NCBI RefSeq assembly: GCF_900086985.1
Contig: NZ_LT593974.1
Coordinates: 2,170,001 to 2,234,000 of the forward strand
Origin: Halomonas sp. HL-93
Lineage (GTDB): Bacteria; Pseudomonadota; Gammaproteobacteria; Pseudomonadales; Halomonadaceae
Direction of reading: 5' to 3'
DNA: 64,000 nt
Shown here: positions 45,866 through 56,113 of the stretch, piece by piece
Position numbering within the stretch: position 1 is the first letter of the stretch
How the letters are laid out: each line of letters opens with the position of its first letter
Position numbers and translations under genes: made by a program
Notes under the pieces: model-generated
Told to the model about the DNA's origin: nothing
What the model saw: the letters and a program-made list of their open reading frames with translations, nothing else
The model's database searches: none

Positions 45866-46002
45866 CGCGGTGCTTAGAACGGCATACTCGCGCTAATACG
45901 GCGGCCCACCAGGGCCGCCATACATCGCCACAAGGCTGGCTGAGTGGGTTAAACGCCCTGCCCAGCGTGAACGGGGCTTTTCTTTGTTAATTTGGATCCG
46001 CT

Positions 46003-47652
46003 ATGAAACTGCGTAACCGTAATATAGAAAAACTACACAGCGAAGCCTTCGATGTACTGATTATCGGCGGCGGCATTAACGGTGCCGCCACCGCTGCCGC
46101 GCTTTCGGGCAAAGGTGCCAACGTGGCCTTGATTGACCGAGGTGACTTTGCAGGCAGCACCAGCATGCACTCTTCAAACCTGGTTTGGGGCGGCATCAAA
46201 TATATGGAAAGCAAAGACTTCGCACTGGTTCGTAAACTGTGTAAAAGTCGTAATCATTTAATTAAAAGTTACCCGTCAACGGTTCAGGAGATTCGTTTTC
46301 TGACCACGATCACCAAAGGTTTTCGCCACTCACCACGCTATTTGTGGGCGGGCACCTGGCTTTACTGGCTAATGGGGAATGGTTTTACCAAGCGCCCTCG
46401 TTTACTGTCCCCCAAGAAAATCAAGCAAGAAGAGCCCATCATCGATATCGATGGGTCCGTTGGCGGCTTTGAGTATTCCGATGCCTACCTGCACGACAAT
46501 GACGCACGATTTGTATTTAATTTTGTTCGCCATGCCCTTAACTACGGTGCCATCGCCACAAATTATGTTGAGTCCCTAGGTGCCGAACGCCACGGCGATT
46601 ATTGGGTAACCAAAGCTCGTAACGTGATTGACGGCCAGTCATTTGATATTCGCGCCAAGGTGTTAATTAATGCAGCGGGTCCGTGGGTGGATCAACACAA
46701 TGCCATGACAGGACAAAAGACCACCCATCAACACCTGTATTCAAAGGGCATACACCTAATTGTGCCGCAGCTGACAGATTCGCAGCGTGTGTTGGCATTT
46801 TTCGCTGACGACGGTCGTTTGTTCTTTGTGATTCCCATGGGCAATCGGACCTGTATTGGCACCACCGATACGCACATGGAGCATCCCGAGGTGGAGGTCA
46901 CCGCCGAGGATATTGCCTTTGTGCTGGAAAACATCAATAAACGCCTGACACTCGACAAGCCACTCGATCAAACCGATATCATCTCGACGCGCTGTGGCGT
47001 TCGGCCGTTAGCGATTAAAGCCGAAGAAGAAAGCGACCGTGATTTCCTACAGCTATCCCGCAAGCATGTAATTGATACCAATAAGGACAGTGCTCACATC
47101 AGTATTTTTGGCGGCAAGCTGACCGACTGTTTGAACGTAGGGGATGAAATTGCCGAGGCTGTTGTACAACTCGGCATCGCGCTACCCGATCAAGGCTTCC
47201 GCTGGTATGGCGAACCCGCCAACGCGGTGAAACAGCAATTTATGGATCAGGCAAAACGCATGAACCTGGATGCGATGACGGCTGCTACGTCTTCAGAGCC
47301 CCTTTCATCGCGCCTTTGGCGGCGTTACGCCGAGCAGGCAATGCCCATGCTGGAAAAAATCCGTCAAGACCCTGCGGAAGCCGACATTCTAATTGAGGGC
47401 ACAGAGTATATTCGCTGCGAGCTTGCCCACGCACGCGACCATGAAATGATTACCCAACTTGAAGATTTTCTTCGCCGGCGGGCAAAAGTATCGCTAGTGG
47501 TTCACCACGAGCAACTACGTCATTCTAAGGGATTAAAAGAAGCTTGCCGTGTGTTGTTTGGCGAGAAAGCAGAAGAACGCTTTGAGGACTATTTTGCCCA
47601 GCACCGCGATACGGCCCAACCCTATACCCCCATGCAAAAAGTGCCTTCATAA
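46003..47652 (+). CDS. glpD: glycerol-3-phosphate dehydrogenase (FAD)
   Basis: 549 residues, aerobic GlpD type. N-terminal FAD motif VLIIGGGINGAATAAALSG. Substrate and flavin motifs include AAGPWVDQH, HLIVP and TTDTH, and ISIFGGKLTDC. C-terminal helical domain. It converts glycerol-3-phosphate to dihydroxyacetone phosphate at the membrane. It is downstream of the glycerol importer and likely in the same regulon. Confidence 0.92.
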   Translation: MKLRNRNIEKLHSEAFDVLIIGGGINGAATAAALSGKGANVALIDRGDFAGSTSMHSSNLVWGGIKYMESKDFALVRKLCKSRNHLIKSYPSTVQEIRFLTTITKGFRHSPRYLWAGTWLYWLMGNGFTKRPRLLSPKKIKQEEPIIDIDGSVGGFEYSDAYLHDNDARFVFNFVRHALNYGAIATNYVESLGAERHGDYWVTKARNVIDGQSFDIRAKVLINAAGPWVDQHNAMTGQKTTHQHLYSKGIHLIVPQLTDSQRVLAFFADDGRLFFVIPMGNRTCIGTTDTHMEHPEVEVTAEDIAFVLENINKRLTLDKPLDQTDIISTRCGVRPLAIKAEEESDRDFLQLSRKHVIDTNKDSAHISIFGGKLTDCLNVGDEIAEAVVQLGIALPDQGFRWYGEPANAVKQQFMDQAKRMNLDAMTAATSSEPLSSRLWRRYAEQAMPMLEKIRQDPAEADILIEGTEYIRCELAHARDHEMITQLEDFLRRRAKVSLVVHHEQLRHSKGLKEACRVLFGEKAEERFEDYFAQHRDTAQPYTPMQKVPS

Positions 47653-47689
47653 ACGGGCGGCTTTGCGTGAACATCAGCCCATAATAAAA

Positions 47690-47716
47690 CCCCCCTAACG
47701 GAAACCGTCAGGGGGG
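47690..47716. terminator. bidirectional terminator between glpD and the 74-aa gene
   Basis: CCCCCCTAACGG and CCGTCAGGGGGG arms with an AAA loop and one internal mismatch. It sits between convergent genes. U-tracts are short on both sides. Confidence 0.7.
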
Positions 47717-47740
47717 AAGGAAATGCACGTAAGTTACGGG

Positions 47741-47965
47741 CTATTCTTCATCCTCAACCAGCAGCTGGGAATCGCCTGCCAATACCTCATCCCATGCTTC
47801 TTCGAGCGTGTAGCCTACGCGACTATCGATCGTATCGATTACCTCAACCGCGTGCTGAAGCGACTCCCTCTGGCCCTTTAGCGCCAATACTAACTTGGCA
47901 AGATCCTGTTTGCTAAAGGTATTCGCGATACGGTCGGCTTGTTGACTTAATTCGATGCAGTTCAT
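47741..47965 (-). CDS. small acidic protein of unknown function
   Basis: 74 residues, with helix-rich pattern: HNTFSKQDLAKLVLALKGQ-like first half (residues 10-32) and an acidic tail (VLAGDSQLLVEDEE). No membrane segment, no Cys motif beyond C3. It is convergent with glpD across a terminator. A basic start (ATG 47965) with AGGG upstream makes it a plausible gene. I do not recognise the family. Confidence 0.6.
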   Translation of the reverse strand: MNCIELSQQADRIANTFSKQDLAKLVLALKGQRESLQHAVEVIDTIDSRVGYTLEEAWDEVLAGDSQLLVEDEE

Positions 47966-48515
47966 GGTTAAACCCTCATGGTATGGTCATCCGCTGCTTA
48001 CTATTATCGTTAGTCGTTAAGCAGCCATCTTGTTAATGACGAATGGTGACGTTGCTACTCATGCTGGACCGGATAAGTGTCCAGTTCGGTGACTGCGATA
48101 GGGTCACAAGCGTTACAAGACCTTCGCTTCAAGCGCCCGGATAATTCAAAAGCGCATCAAATGTAGCAGTGGTCAGGAGGGCATATCGGGATAACGAAAC
48201 ACCGCCCTGATCCATGACTTCACTATGGTGCACTGCCGTAAAGCTCACAATGCATCGTTGGCCGCAGCCGGCGTTGTAGCTTGACTACATCCACGGCAAA
48301 TAGACGCAAAGAGTGTTGTAGAATTTCATAGAAGGTACGGCGCTGGCGCAAAGTGCGCTGATCAGGCAGGAAATAAGGCCGAATGGCCTAGATAAGCGGA
48401 AGGAAGTATACGCCATGGAGACATTGACGCCAGTCGACGAAGGGCTAATACAGGCAAGCGGTTTATTATAGCTGGCCGCTACCCCTTAACGGCGATAGCG
48501 GCGTATAGGCAAGCG
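47966..48515. other. 550-bp gap with hairpins and one tiny ORF
   Basis: No ordinary gene. Hairpin-like segments include AGGCC-GAAT-GGCCT near 48377-48390. On the plus strand an 18-codon frame (48415-48471, METLTPVDEGLIQASGLL) follows AAGGAAG at 8-base spacing. It could hold a small RNA or leader. I matched no known RNA family. Confidence 0.4.
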
Positions 48516-50003
48516 TTAATCCACAGAGCGCACACGGGAGACGGCGTCTAGCCACCCCTGATAAAGCTGATCGCGAGTCGCTTCTTCCATGCTGGGCGTG
48601 AAGCTACGCTCACAGCGCCACAGCTGCTCAATATCATCAAGCGTTTCATACCAACCTAGTCGCAGACCTGCCAGGTAGGCGGCTCCCAGGGCGGTAGTTT
48701 CCAGAATTGTTGGACGATCCACCTGCACGTTCAGCATATCGGCCAGAAACTGCATGACCCAGTTGTTCTTGACCATGCCGCCATCGACACGCAAGTTGCC
48801 GGGCGGCGCTTCCATGTCGTCATTCATGCAGTGTTGAAGATCACGCGTCTGGTAACAAACCGCCTGAAGGCCGGCGGCGACAATTTCCGCGATCCCGGTG
48901 TCGCGGGTTAGGCCAAAAATCGCCCCGCGGGCTTTAGGATCCCAGTGCGGTGCGCCCAAGCCAGTAAACGCAGGGACTAAATAAACGCTGTGCCCGCTAC
49001 GCGTTTTACGGGCAAGCGCTTCGGTTTCCGCTGCATCTGCAAATAAATTCAGGCCATCGCGCAACCACTGCACGGTGGCACCGGCTACAAAGATACTGCC
49101 TTCCATGGCATAAGTGGGCTTGCCATTAAGTCGATAACCGATCGTGGTCAGTAGCCGATTACGCGACAAAGAGGGTGTCTCGCCAGTGTTGACGATCATA
49201 AAGCACCCAGTGCCATAGGTGCTTTTCCCCATTCCCGGCTGAAAACACGCTTGGCCAACCAGCGCGGCTTGTTGGTCGCCAGCCACACCGGCAATGGGCA
49301 GCTCGGCACCCAACCAGCGAGTGTCCATTGTGCCGAAATCATCGCTTGAGTCTTTCACCTCGGGGAGCATCGACGCGGGTATATCGAACAAATCAAGTAG
49401 CTCGTCGTCCCAGCATTGCTCATGGATATTGAACAAGGCCGTACGCGACGCATTGGTGGCGTCTGTCACGTGATGACGGCCACCGGTTAAACGCCAGATC
49501 AGAAAGCTATCAACCGTCCCAAATAGCAGTTCACCTTTTTCTGCCCGCGCACGGGTGCCTTCGACGTTGTCTAATATCCATGCCAGCTTGGTAGCGGAAA
49601 AATACGGGTCGATCAGCAGGCCAGTCTTGGCTTGAACACGCTCAGTGTGGCCCTCAGCGCGAAGCTGCTCACAGAGCGATGACGTACGCCGGTCCTGCCA
49701 AACAATGGCGTTATAAACCGGTTTCCCAGAGTGCTGATCCCATACGATGGTGGTTTCACGCTGATTGGTGATGCCCACCCCGGCAATTTGGTTTACCTTG
49801 ATCGCCGCTTTTTTGACGACGTCTCGGCAAGTGGCGACAACAGTCTCCCAAATATCTTCAGGGTCGTGTTCAATCCAGCCATCATGGGGATAGTGCTGGG
49901 TAAACTCCTGCTGCGCGACCGCGGCGACTTGGCCTTCACGGTCAAAGAGAATCGCGCGGGAACTGGTCGTACCTTGATCAATGGCAAGTATAAAAGAGGA
50001 CAT
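48516..50003 (-). CDS. glpK: glycerol kinase
   Basis: 495 residues, FGGY family. [17 protein letters not shown] at the N-terminus (ATP/phosphate loop), the [13 protein letters not shown] and WQDRRT motifs, substrate residues in [12 protein letters not shown], and the C-terminal [21 protein letters not shown]. It phosphorylates imported glycerol for GlpD. It is transcribed toward glpD's cluster from the glpR side. Confidence 0.94.
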   Translation of the reverse strand: MSSFILAIDQGTTSSRAILFDREGQVAAVAQQEFTQHYPHDGWIEHDPEDIWETVVATCRDVVKKAAIKVNQIAGVGITNQRETTIVWDQHSGKPVYNAIVWQDRRTSSLCEQLRAEGHTERVQAKTGLLIDPYFSATKLAWILDNVEGTRARAEKGELLFGTVDSFLIWRLTGGRHHVTDATNASRTALFNIHEQCWDDELLDLFDIPASMLPEVKDSSDDFGTMDTRWLGAELPIAGVAGDQQAALVGQACFQPGMGKSTYGTGCFMIVNTGETPSLSRNRLLTTIGYRLNGKPTYAMEGSIFVAGATVQWLRDGLNLFADAAETEALARKTRSGHSVYLVPAFTGLGAPHWDPKARGAIFGLTRDTGIAEIVAAGLQAVCYQTRDLQHCMNDDMEAPPGNLRVDGGMVKNNWVMQFLADMLNVQVDRPTILETTALGAAYLAGLRLGWYETLDDIEQLWRCERSFTPSMEEATRDQLYQGWLDAVSRVRSVD

Positions 50004-50019
50004 AACAAGTTCGCTTTGT

Positions 50020-50070
50020 TGTTGGTTCTTTCGATTTTGTATGATTACTTTCGTTTTATTATCATCCTAG
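50020..50070 (-). promoter_or_regulatory. glpK promoter with TTTCG-type repeats
   Basis: CTTTCGATTTTGTATG and ACTTTCGTTTTATTA lie about 20-60 bp upstream of the glpK start. They resemble the repeats before glpS and are candidate GlpR half-sites. Confidence 0.5.
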
Positions 50071-50124
50071 GCTACGCCAGCCGCCACCAATGCTCAAGTA
50101 TGAAAACCCTAACGACTCGCCGAT

Positions 50125-50883
50125 TCAGGCAAGGTGTAACGCGACATCGTGCTGAGTAAGCAAACGCTGAATGGCCTCGGGCGGTTTACGGTCGGTAAAT
50201 AATGCATCCAGTTGGGCAATATTACCCTGACGAACCACCGGGTTACGGTGAAATTTGGAGTAATCGGCGGCCAGATAAACACGCCGTGAATTGGCGATTA
50301 TCGCCTGGGCAACGCGGACTTCCTGATAGTCAAATTCTAGTAAAGAACCGTCTTCGTCGATGCCGCTGATCCCGATAATGCCGTAGTCGACCTTAAACTG
50401 ATTGATAAAGTCGATGGCCGCCTCGCCAATAATCCCCCCATCGCGTGAGCGCACCTGCCCCCCCGCGATAATCACCGTGAAGTCTTCCTTATGCTGCAGT
50501 ATCGCGGCAACGTTGAGATTATTGGTAATTATCTCCAGTCCCTGGTGATCTAAAAGTGCCTGAGCGATCACCTCGTTACTGGTACCAATGTTAATAAACA
50601 GCGAGGCATCGTTCGGAATATGCTCGGCTAAACAGCGGGCAATGCGTTCTTTTTCTTCCAGATGCATGGTTTTACGCGTGCTGTAAGCCGTATTCACCGT
50701 ACTTGACTCAATCCCTACACCACCATGGACGCGTCTCACACGGCCGTCGTTAGCCAACGTATTAAGGTCTCGACGAATGGTTTGCGGCGTTACGGCAAAA
50801 TGGTCGGTGAGTTGCTCAATGCTCATGTAGCCATGCTGGCGGACCAGCTCAATAATCGCATCTTGACGAAACTGTTGATTCAT
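50125..50883 (-). CDS. glpR: DeoR-family glycerol regulon repressor
   Basis: 252 residues. N-terminal HTH of the DeoR type ([37 protein letters not shown], residues 18-53). The effector domain has [26 protein letters not shown], and [13 protein letters not shown] typical of sugar-phosphate-binding DeoR proteins such as E. coli GlpR, whose inducer is glycerol-3-phosphate. It lies upstream of glpK on the same strand. Confidence 0.9.
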   Translation of the reverse strand: MNQQFRQDAIIELVRQHGYMSIEQLTDHFAVTPQTIRRDLNTLANDGRVRRVHGGVGIESSTVNTAYSTRKTMHLEEKERIARCLAEHIPNDASLFINIGTSNEVIAQALLDHQGLEIITNNLNVAAILQHKEDFTVIIAGGQVRSRDGGIIGEAAIDFINQFKVDYGIIGISGIDEDGSLLEFDYQEVRVAQAIIANSRRVYLAADYSKFHRNPVVRQGNIAQLDALFTDRKPPEAIQRLLTQHDVALHLA

Positions 50884-50904
50884 AAGCTAGCCCGTAACGT
50901 TATT

Positions 50905-50920
50905 TGTTCGCTTTAGAACA
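50905..50920. promoter_or_regulatory. palindrome upstream of glpR
   Basis: TGTTCGCTTTAGAACA has TGTTC/GAACA inverted arms and lies 21 bp upstream of the glpR start. It resembles the E. coli GlpR half-site TGTTCG more than the TTTCG repeats before glpS and glpK. It may be an autoregulatory site. Confidence 0.45.
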
Positions 50921-50995
50921 TAAGCGTAGCAAAATTTTCATCAAATAACGCTGATTGATCACACCTCATCGTCTCGTGCTAGTACTCTGTACGCG

Positions 50996-52864
50996 TTACC
51001 CCGACAGCGGCCAAACCCACAGAATCATTGGTATCGACACCACCAGCACGACAACCGAAAGCGGCAAGCCCAGTTTCCAATAATCGCCAAACTGATACCC
51101 CCCGGGGCCGAGCACAAGGGTGTTTGACTGGTGGCCAATCGGCGTTAAGAAGGCACAGGAAGCACTCACTGCAACGATCATTAAAAAGGGGTCAAGCGAC
51201 ACATCAAAGCCGTTGGCAAGGCTCACAGCAATGGGTGCCATTAACAGCGCCGCCGCAGCGTTATTGACGACGTTAGAAAGCAGCATGGAGAGAATAAACA
51301 GCCCAACCATCGTTACTACCACCGGCCAGTCAGTCCCCCAGTGCAACAGCGCTTGGGCAATTAAATCCGCCCCGCCGCTGGTTTCCAGTGCTTCCCCTAC
51401 CGGGATCATGGCACCTAACAGTACTATCACAGGCCCATCAATCGACTGGTAGGCCTCGCGCAGTGGCAATACACCAATCAGCAGTGAAATCAATGCCGCG
51501 CTACTCAATGCCACCGCGGCGGGTAATAAATCCAATAACATCACAACAATCGCAGCCGCAAAAATCGCTAGAGAAAACAGCAGCTTGCGCGGCTTACCAA
51601 GGTTCAAATCACGACTCGCCAGCGGCAAGCAGCCCAGTGTCGGAAGGCTTTCGGCAATTTCATTTTCCTCGCCCTGCAGCAGCAATATATCGCCATTCTT
51701 AAAACGGATATCACGCAGCCGCTGTTTAAGACGTGTGCCATCCCTGGCCACGGCCACCAGGTGCAAGCCAAACTGATGATTAAGACGTAATTGGCGTACG
51801 CTGCGGTTGATCATCATCGAATCATTGCGCACCACCACTTCCACCAGTTGAAGCCCTTCGGTATCCACCGGAGGGTGCGCCTCGGGCTCGCTGTCGTCTT
51901 CCGTTGAGTCGCGATCTTCATCTATTGACTCCCCGTCCTCTTCCTCGTCTTGCTCAGGTTCGGCAACGGCGCTAAGACCTGCTTTATCCTCAAGCAGCTT
52001 CAGCTCATCTGGCCCGGCTTCTAAAAGCAGGATATCCCCTGCCTGAAGCATACCGTGGAATGAATAACCCGCTTGGCGGTTATCGTCACGTACCACGGCC
52101 AAAACCGGGATGGGATCTTCCAGTTCATCGCGAAGCTGTTGCAGCGTTAACCCTTTGGCCTTGGAATCATCGCTGACTTTAAGCTCCACCAAGTAGTTGG
52201 CCGTGTCGAACATATCCGCTGCGGATGCTTGACCACTACGCTTCGGCGTAAACCGCCAGCCGATAAGCACGATAAACGCAAGGCCAGCCAACGCCACCAC
52301 AATGCCCACAGGGGCAAAACTAAACATGCCGAAATTGCCATCGGACACGTCAGCCCGGTAGCTTGAGATAATGATATTCGGCGGCGTGCCTATCAGCGTA
52401 ATTAACCCACCCAACAACGAGCCAAATGCCAGCGGCATCAGCAATAGTGAAGGTGAGGTATTGTGTTCACGCGCCAAACGCATGGCCACAGGCAGGAGTA
52501 ACGCCAACGCCCCTACATTATTCATTATTCCAGAGAGCACCACGACAGTGCCCACCAACACCAGCAATTGAAGGATCAACCGTTCGCCGACCTTGAGTAC
52601 CTGCTCGGCGATAATATCGACTAAACCGGAGCGTTCGAACCCTCGGCTTAGCACCAAAACGGCGGCCACCGTGATCACTGCAGGATGGCCAAAGCCCAGA
52701 AAGGCATCGTTTGCGGGCACCAACCCAAGCATGACTGACCCCAATAGCGCGGCGAGCGCCACCAGATCATAGCGAAAGCGCCCCCATACAAAGGCGGCCA
52801 ATGTTAGCCCTAAAACCATAAACACTAGGGTGCTAGGCGTTAGTCCCAGATCCTCAATTGCCAT
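50996..52864 (-). CDS. SLC13/DASS-family permease with two TrkA-C domains
   Basis: 622 residues. Two membrane halves surround two soluble RCK/TrkA-C domains (about residues 205-285 and 325-410). The linker between them is strikingly acidic (EPEQDEEEDGESIDEDRDST). Anion-binding hairpin motifs are present in each half: GTPPNIIISSYRAD, and NNAAAALLMAPIA with GHQSNTLVLGPGGY. Members take up dicarboxylates or sulfate with Na+. Substrate unknown. Monocistronic. Confidence 0.85.
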   Translation of the reverse strand: MAIEDLGLTPSTLVFMVLGLTLAAFVWGRFRYDLVALAALLGSVMLGLVPANDAFLGFGHPAVITVAAVLVLSRGFERSGLVDIIAEQVLKVGERLILQLLVLVGTVVVLSGIMNNVGALALLLPVAMRLAREHNTSPSLLLMPLAFGSLLGGLITLIGTPPNIIISSYRADVSDGNFGMFSFAPVGIVVALAGLAFIVLIGWRFTPKRSGQASAADMFDTANYLVELKVSDDSKAKGLTLQQLRDELEDPIPVLAVVRDDNRQAGYSFHGMLQAGDILLLEAGPDELKLLEDKAGLSAVAEPEQDEEEDGESIDEDRDSTEDDSEPEAHPPVDTEGLQLVEVVVRNDSMMINRSVRQLRLNHQFGLHLVAVARDGTRLKQRLRDIRFKNGDILLLQGEENEIAESLPTLGCLPLASRDLNLGKPRKLLFSLAIFAAAIVVMLLDLLPAAVALSSAALISLLIGVLPLREAYQSIDGPVIVLLGAMIPVGEALETSGGADLIAQALLHWGTDWPVVVTMVGLFILSMLLSNVVNNAAAALLMAPIAVSLANGFDVSLDPFLMIVAVSASCAFLTPIGHQSNTLVLGPGGYQFGDYWKLGLPLSVVVLVVSIPMILWVWPLSG

Positions 52865-53008
52865 TGTTACGTCACCTCCCTATGAGCCACCGGCGCCGCC
52901 ACCTTCGTGAAACGCCCGCTTCACTGTAAATCAGATGCTGCGATGCAGCCGATCAACATTATACATTTACCATACACACGTATTGCTTTTGATGAAGCCA
53001 CCTAATAG

Positions 53009-53031
53009 CAAAAAACCTGGCAAAGCCAGGC
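53009..53031 (-). terminator. intrinsic terminator of the acyl-CoA module
   Basis: GCCTGGC-TTT-GCCAGG followed by a T-tract on the minus strand, about 43 bp after the crotonase stop. Confidence 0.85.
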
Positions 53032-53073
53032 ATTGGAAGGTCATTAATTAAAACGAAGAAAACGTTTATGTCG

Positions 53074-53877
53074 TTAAGTTTTCATACGCGCCAGCATGTT
53101 CTGAACAGCGTCAAGGTGCTCGGGTTCGTTATGGCACATGCCTTGAAATGCGGCGCACACGTCCAGAAACGCTTTTAACTCCATATCCGGGGCCATTTTC
53201 ATCAAGCGTTTCGTTAGCCGTGTGGCCTTAGGCGGCTGAGCGGCAATGCGCGCGGCATGTTCCATGACTCTCTTCATCAGGGCATCCGGCTCGACCACTT
53301 CCAGCACAACGCCATAATCCAGGGCTTCCTGGGCGTCGATCACTCGCCCGGATAACGTTAGCTCAAAAGCACGCTGATAGCCTATCTGTCGCTGCATAAA
53401 CCATGCTCCCCCATCTCCGGGAACAATGCCCAGGTTGAGGAAGGTTTCGCCAAATTTAGCCTGACGTGACGCGATCCGTAAATCCGCCATATTCGCTAGG
53501 TCAAACCCAGCCCCTATCGCTGGCCCATTGACCGCTGCGATGACAGGCACTTCTACTTCGCTGAGCGCAAGTGGCATTCGCTGGATTCCGCGGCGATAGC
53601 GTTCAGCCACTTCCGCAGCGTCGCCAGCGAAGTCGCCGCGACGTTCGGCCATATCTTTGACGTTGCCGCCTGCGCAGAATGCCGATCCAACACCGGTGAT
53701 CACCAGCACCGAGACGTCGCTTGTGCGGTTGACCCAGTGCGCGGTGGTGACAATGTCATCAACCAACGCGGTGCCGGTGAGCGCATTACGCACGTCGTGA
53801 CGATTCAAGGTGAGTGTGGCCACCCGCTCTTCAAGCGTTAAGATAGCATCTGTCAGTGTCGGTAACGATTGACTCAT
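53074..53877 (-). CDS. enoyl-CoA hydratase/isomerase (crotonase) 1
   Basis: 267 residues, crotonase fold. Oxyanion-hole segments are SAFCAGGNVKDMAER and NGPAIGAGFDLANMADLRIAS. The GIVPGDGGAWFMQRQIG segment carries Asp where classic hydratases have Glu, so the chemistry may differ. It overlaps the acyl-CoA synthetase stop by four bases (ATGA). Last gene of the operon. Confidence 0.85.
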   Translation of the reverse strand: MSQSLPTLTDAILTLEERVATLTLNRHDVRNALTGTALVDDIVTTAHWVNRTSDVSVLVITGVGSAFCAGGNVKDMAERRGDFAGDAAEVAERYRRGIQRMPLALSEVEVPVIAAVNGPAIGAGFDLANMADLRIASRQAKFGETFLNLGIVPGDGGAWFMQRQIGYQRAFELTLSGRVIDAQEALDYGVVLEVVEPDALMKRVMEHAARIAAQPPKATRLTKRLMKMAPDMELKAFLDVCAAFQGMCHNEPEHLDAVQNMLARMKT

Positions 53878-56051
53878 TCTTCTCGCTCCACAATGATTCG
53901 AGCATCCACAATGGCATAACCATGGGGGTGGCTTTCTGGATACGCCATTACCGGGTTTAAATCTAGCTCACGAATACTCGGGTAGGCGTCCACCAGCTTT
54001 GAAATACGCATCAATAACAATACTAGCGCCTGCTTATTGACAGCCGGAGCACCGCGGACCCCTTCCAATACTTTTTGCGCCTTGATTTGATTCACCATAG
54101 ATTCGGCATCGGCTTGGGTAATTGGCAGGGAACGAAACGCCACGTCCTCCCACACCTCAACGAACACGCCGCCCAGGCCAAACATAAGGACCGGGCCAAA
54201 GACCGGATCCCGCAGCATACCAATGATGACCTCCACCCCTTTCTCTACCATGGGCGTGACTAACACCCCGTCGAGTTGGGCACTTGGATCGTAACGCTGG
54301 GCGTTACCCATGATGGTTTTATAGGCATCGCGTAATGCGGCTTCGCCAACCAGATTCAGTTGCACCCCGCCAGCATCTGATTTGTGCAAAATATCCTTGG
54401 ACACCACTTTCATTGCCAGGGGGTGATGGCCAAAGTGCCGTGCGACATCCGCTAACTCATTGGCGCTTTGCACCCGCCGCTCGTCGGGCACATGGATACA
54501 ATGCTCGGCAAGCAGTGCCTTGGCTTCGAACTCGAGCAAGTCTCGCTTTTGTTGTCTTGCGGTCGCTAACAGCGCCTGCCCGTTAGGAGAGGCCTGCATC
54601 GGCCGAGTAGCGGGTTGGGCGGCGCCACGCGCCAGGTATTCACCACGCTCGCCAAGCGCCGCCAGCACCCTCACGGCATGTTCGATTGAGGCGTAAATGG
54701 GTAAGCCTGCCTCGTGCAAACGCCGTAGTGGAGGGGGCTTAATCGGTGCATAAAGGCTGTAGATGACTAGCGGCTTTTGGGTCGCATGAGCAAGTTCGAC
54801 CATGGATTCAGCGCCGCGCATTTCGTCACCCAATAGCGACTCGGCAAAGCGCAGGCTATAGCCGCCAAACATCCCCACTAGAAAAACACTGTCGACGTTC
54901 GCATCGGCCGCCACCACTTCCATACATTGGGCCAAGAGTGAGGGATTCGCGTCTGAGGAGCCTGCCACATCCACAGGGTTGACGGACGACGCCTGGGGTA
55001 ACAGCAGTGTCTTGAGTTTCGCCTGGGTGTCAGGGGAGAGCGCCGCCAGCGTTAGTCCTGCCTCCGCCAGTCGATCTGCCGCAATAGTGGCTTGGCCACC
55101 GCCGTCCGCAATCACCGCAACGCGTTTGCCCGCTGCTTTTTGTAAGCGACCTAGCCCTTCGGCGACTGGCAGAATTTCATCGGAGTATTGCACTACGCTC
55201 ACCCCGGCTTGGCGTAGCAAGTCAACGGTCATCTGATAGCTGCCTGCCAGCGCACCAGTATGCGAGCTTGCCGCTTTTTGGCCTTGCTCGGTAGAGCCCG
55301 ACTTATAGACCACCACCGGCTTCATGGCCGTAACCGCTCGGGCTACGTCAAGAAATTTACGCCCGTCTCTAAAGCCTTCTACATATAGGGTGGCGACTCG
55401 CGTGTGCTCATCTTCACCCAAATAGCGAAGATAGTCGTTAAAGCCGAGATCGGTTTGGTTGCCAGGGCCAATGTAGCTACTAAACCCAACCTGGCCGTTA
55501 TGCTGGGCCTCCAACGCTAGCGAAAGCAGCATGTTGCCTGACTGGGAAACAATACCAATATCACCGGGTTTGAGGTTTTCAAGCGCCAGCAAATTGACGT
55601 TGTAGTGAAGATTAAATAAGCCTGATGTATTTGGCCCAATGATCCGCACGCCATGCGCACGGGCATTAGCCATCATTTGTGCTTCTAACTCTGCCCCCGC
55701 CTCACCGGTTTCGCTAAAGCCGCTAGCTAATACCACCGCGCCCTTGATACCTCGACGGCCGCACTCGGCAATTAGATCGGGTACCGTCGCCGCCGGCGTG
55801 CATATCAGCGCCAATGACGGTGTTCCCGGTATAGCGCTGATAGACGACCAAGCATTAACGCCTAAAATAGCCTTGGCTTTGGGATTCACCGGATAAATAT
55901 CACCACGATAGCCGCCCTTAACGAGACCAACCATAGCTTTATAACCCCGTTTGGTGGGGTCAGATGAAGCCCCCACCACTGCGATTCCCTCAGGGGCCAG
56001 CACCGCGTGGAGGGGGCTACGTGAAGGAAGGTGACCTTCGATAGATTGCAT
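53874..56051 (-). CDS. ADP-forming acyl-CoA synthetase (fused alpha/beta)
   Basis: 725 residues in the fused acetyl-CoA synthetase (ADP-forming) order. CoA-binding Rossmann domain (GIAVVGASSDPTKRGYKAM), ligase-CoA part with GIVSQSGNMLLSL, and the phosphorylated His in KAASSHTGALAGS. Then the C-terminal ATP-grasp domain (HPLAMKVVSKDILHKSDAGGVQL). Converts an acid plus CoA and ATP to acyl-CoA, or the reverse. Between two crotonases it suggests activation of an organic or aromatic-side-chain acid; the substrate is unknown. Confidence 0.88.
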   Translation of the reverse strand: MQSIEGHLPSRSPLHAVLAPEGIAVVGASSDPTKRGYKAMVGLVKGGYRGDIYPVNPKAKAILGVNAWSSISAIPGTPSLALICTPAATVPDLIAECGRRGIKGAVVLASGFSETGEAGAELEAQMMANARAHGVRIIGPNTSGLFNLHYNVNLLALENLKPGDIGIVSQSGNMLLSLALEAQHNGQVGFSSYIGPGNQTDLGFNDYLRYLGEDEHTRVATLYVEGFRDGRKFLDVARAVTAMKPVVVYKSGSTEQGQKAASSHTGALAGSYQMTVDLLRQAGVSVVQYSDEILPVAEGLGRLQKAAGKRVAVIADGGGQATIAADRLAEAGLTLAALSPDTQAKLKTLLLPQASSVNPVDVAGSSDANPSLLAQCMEVVAADANVDSVFLVGMFGGYSLRFAESLLGDEMRGAESMVELAHATQKPLVIYSLYAPIKPPPLRRLHEAGLPIYASIEHAVRVLAALGERGEYLARGAAQPATRPMQASPNGQALLATARQQKRDLLEFEAKALLAEHCIHVPDERRVQSANELADVARHFGHHPLAMKVVSKDILHKSDAGGVQLNLVGEAALRDAYKTIMGNAQRYDPSAQLDGVLVTPMVEKGVEVIIGMLRDPVFGPVLMFGLGGVFVEVWEDVAFRSLPITQADAESMVNQIKAQKVLEGVRGAPAVNKQALVLLLMRISKLVDAYPSIRELDLNPVMAYPESHPHGYAIVDARIIVEREE

Positions 56052-56113
56052 GTGATTACCTGTCGAAATGAATAAAAATGCCGGCTCCCACCAGCTAAAA
56101 AGTGGCTAAGCGA

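Noticed and set aside
47966..48515. 6S RNA, RNase P RNA or tmRNA in the gap beside glpK
   Set aside because: None of the conserved blocks of these RNAs could be recognised on either strand.
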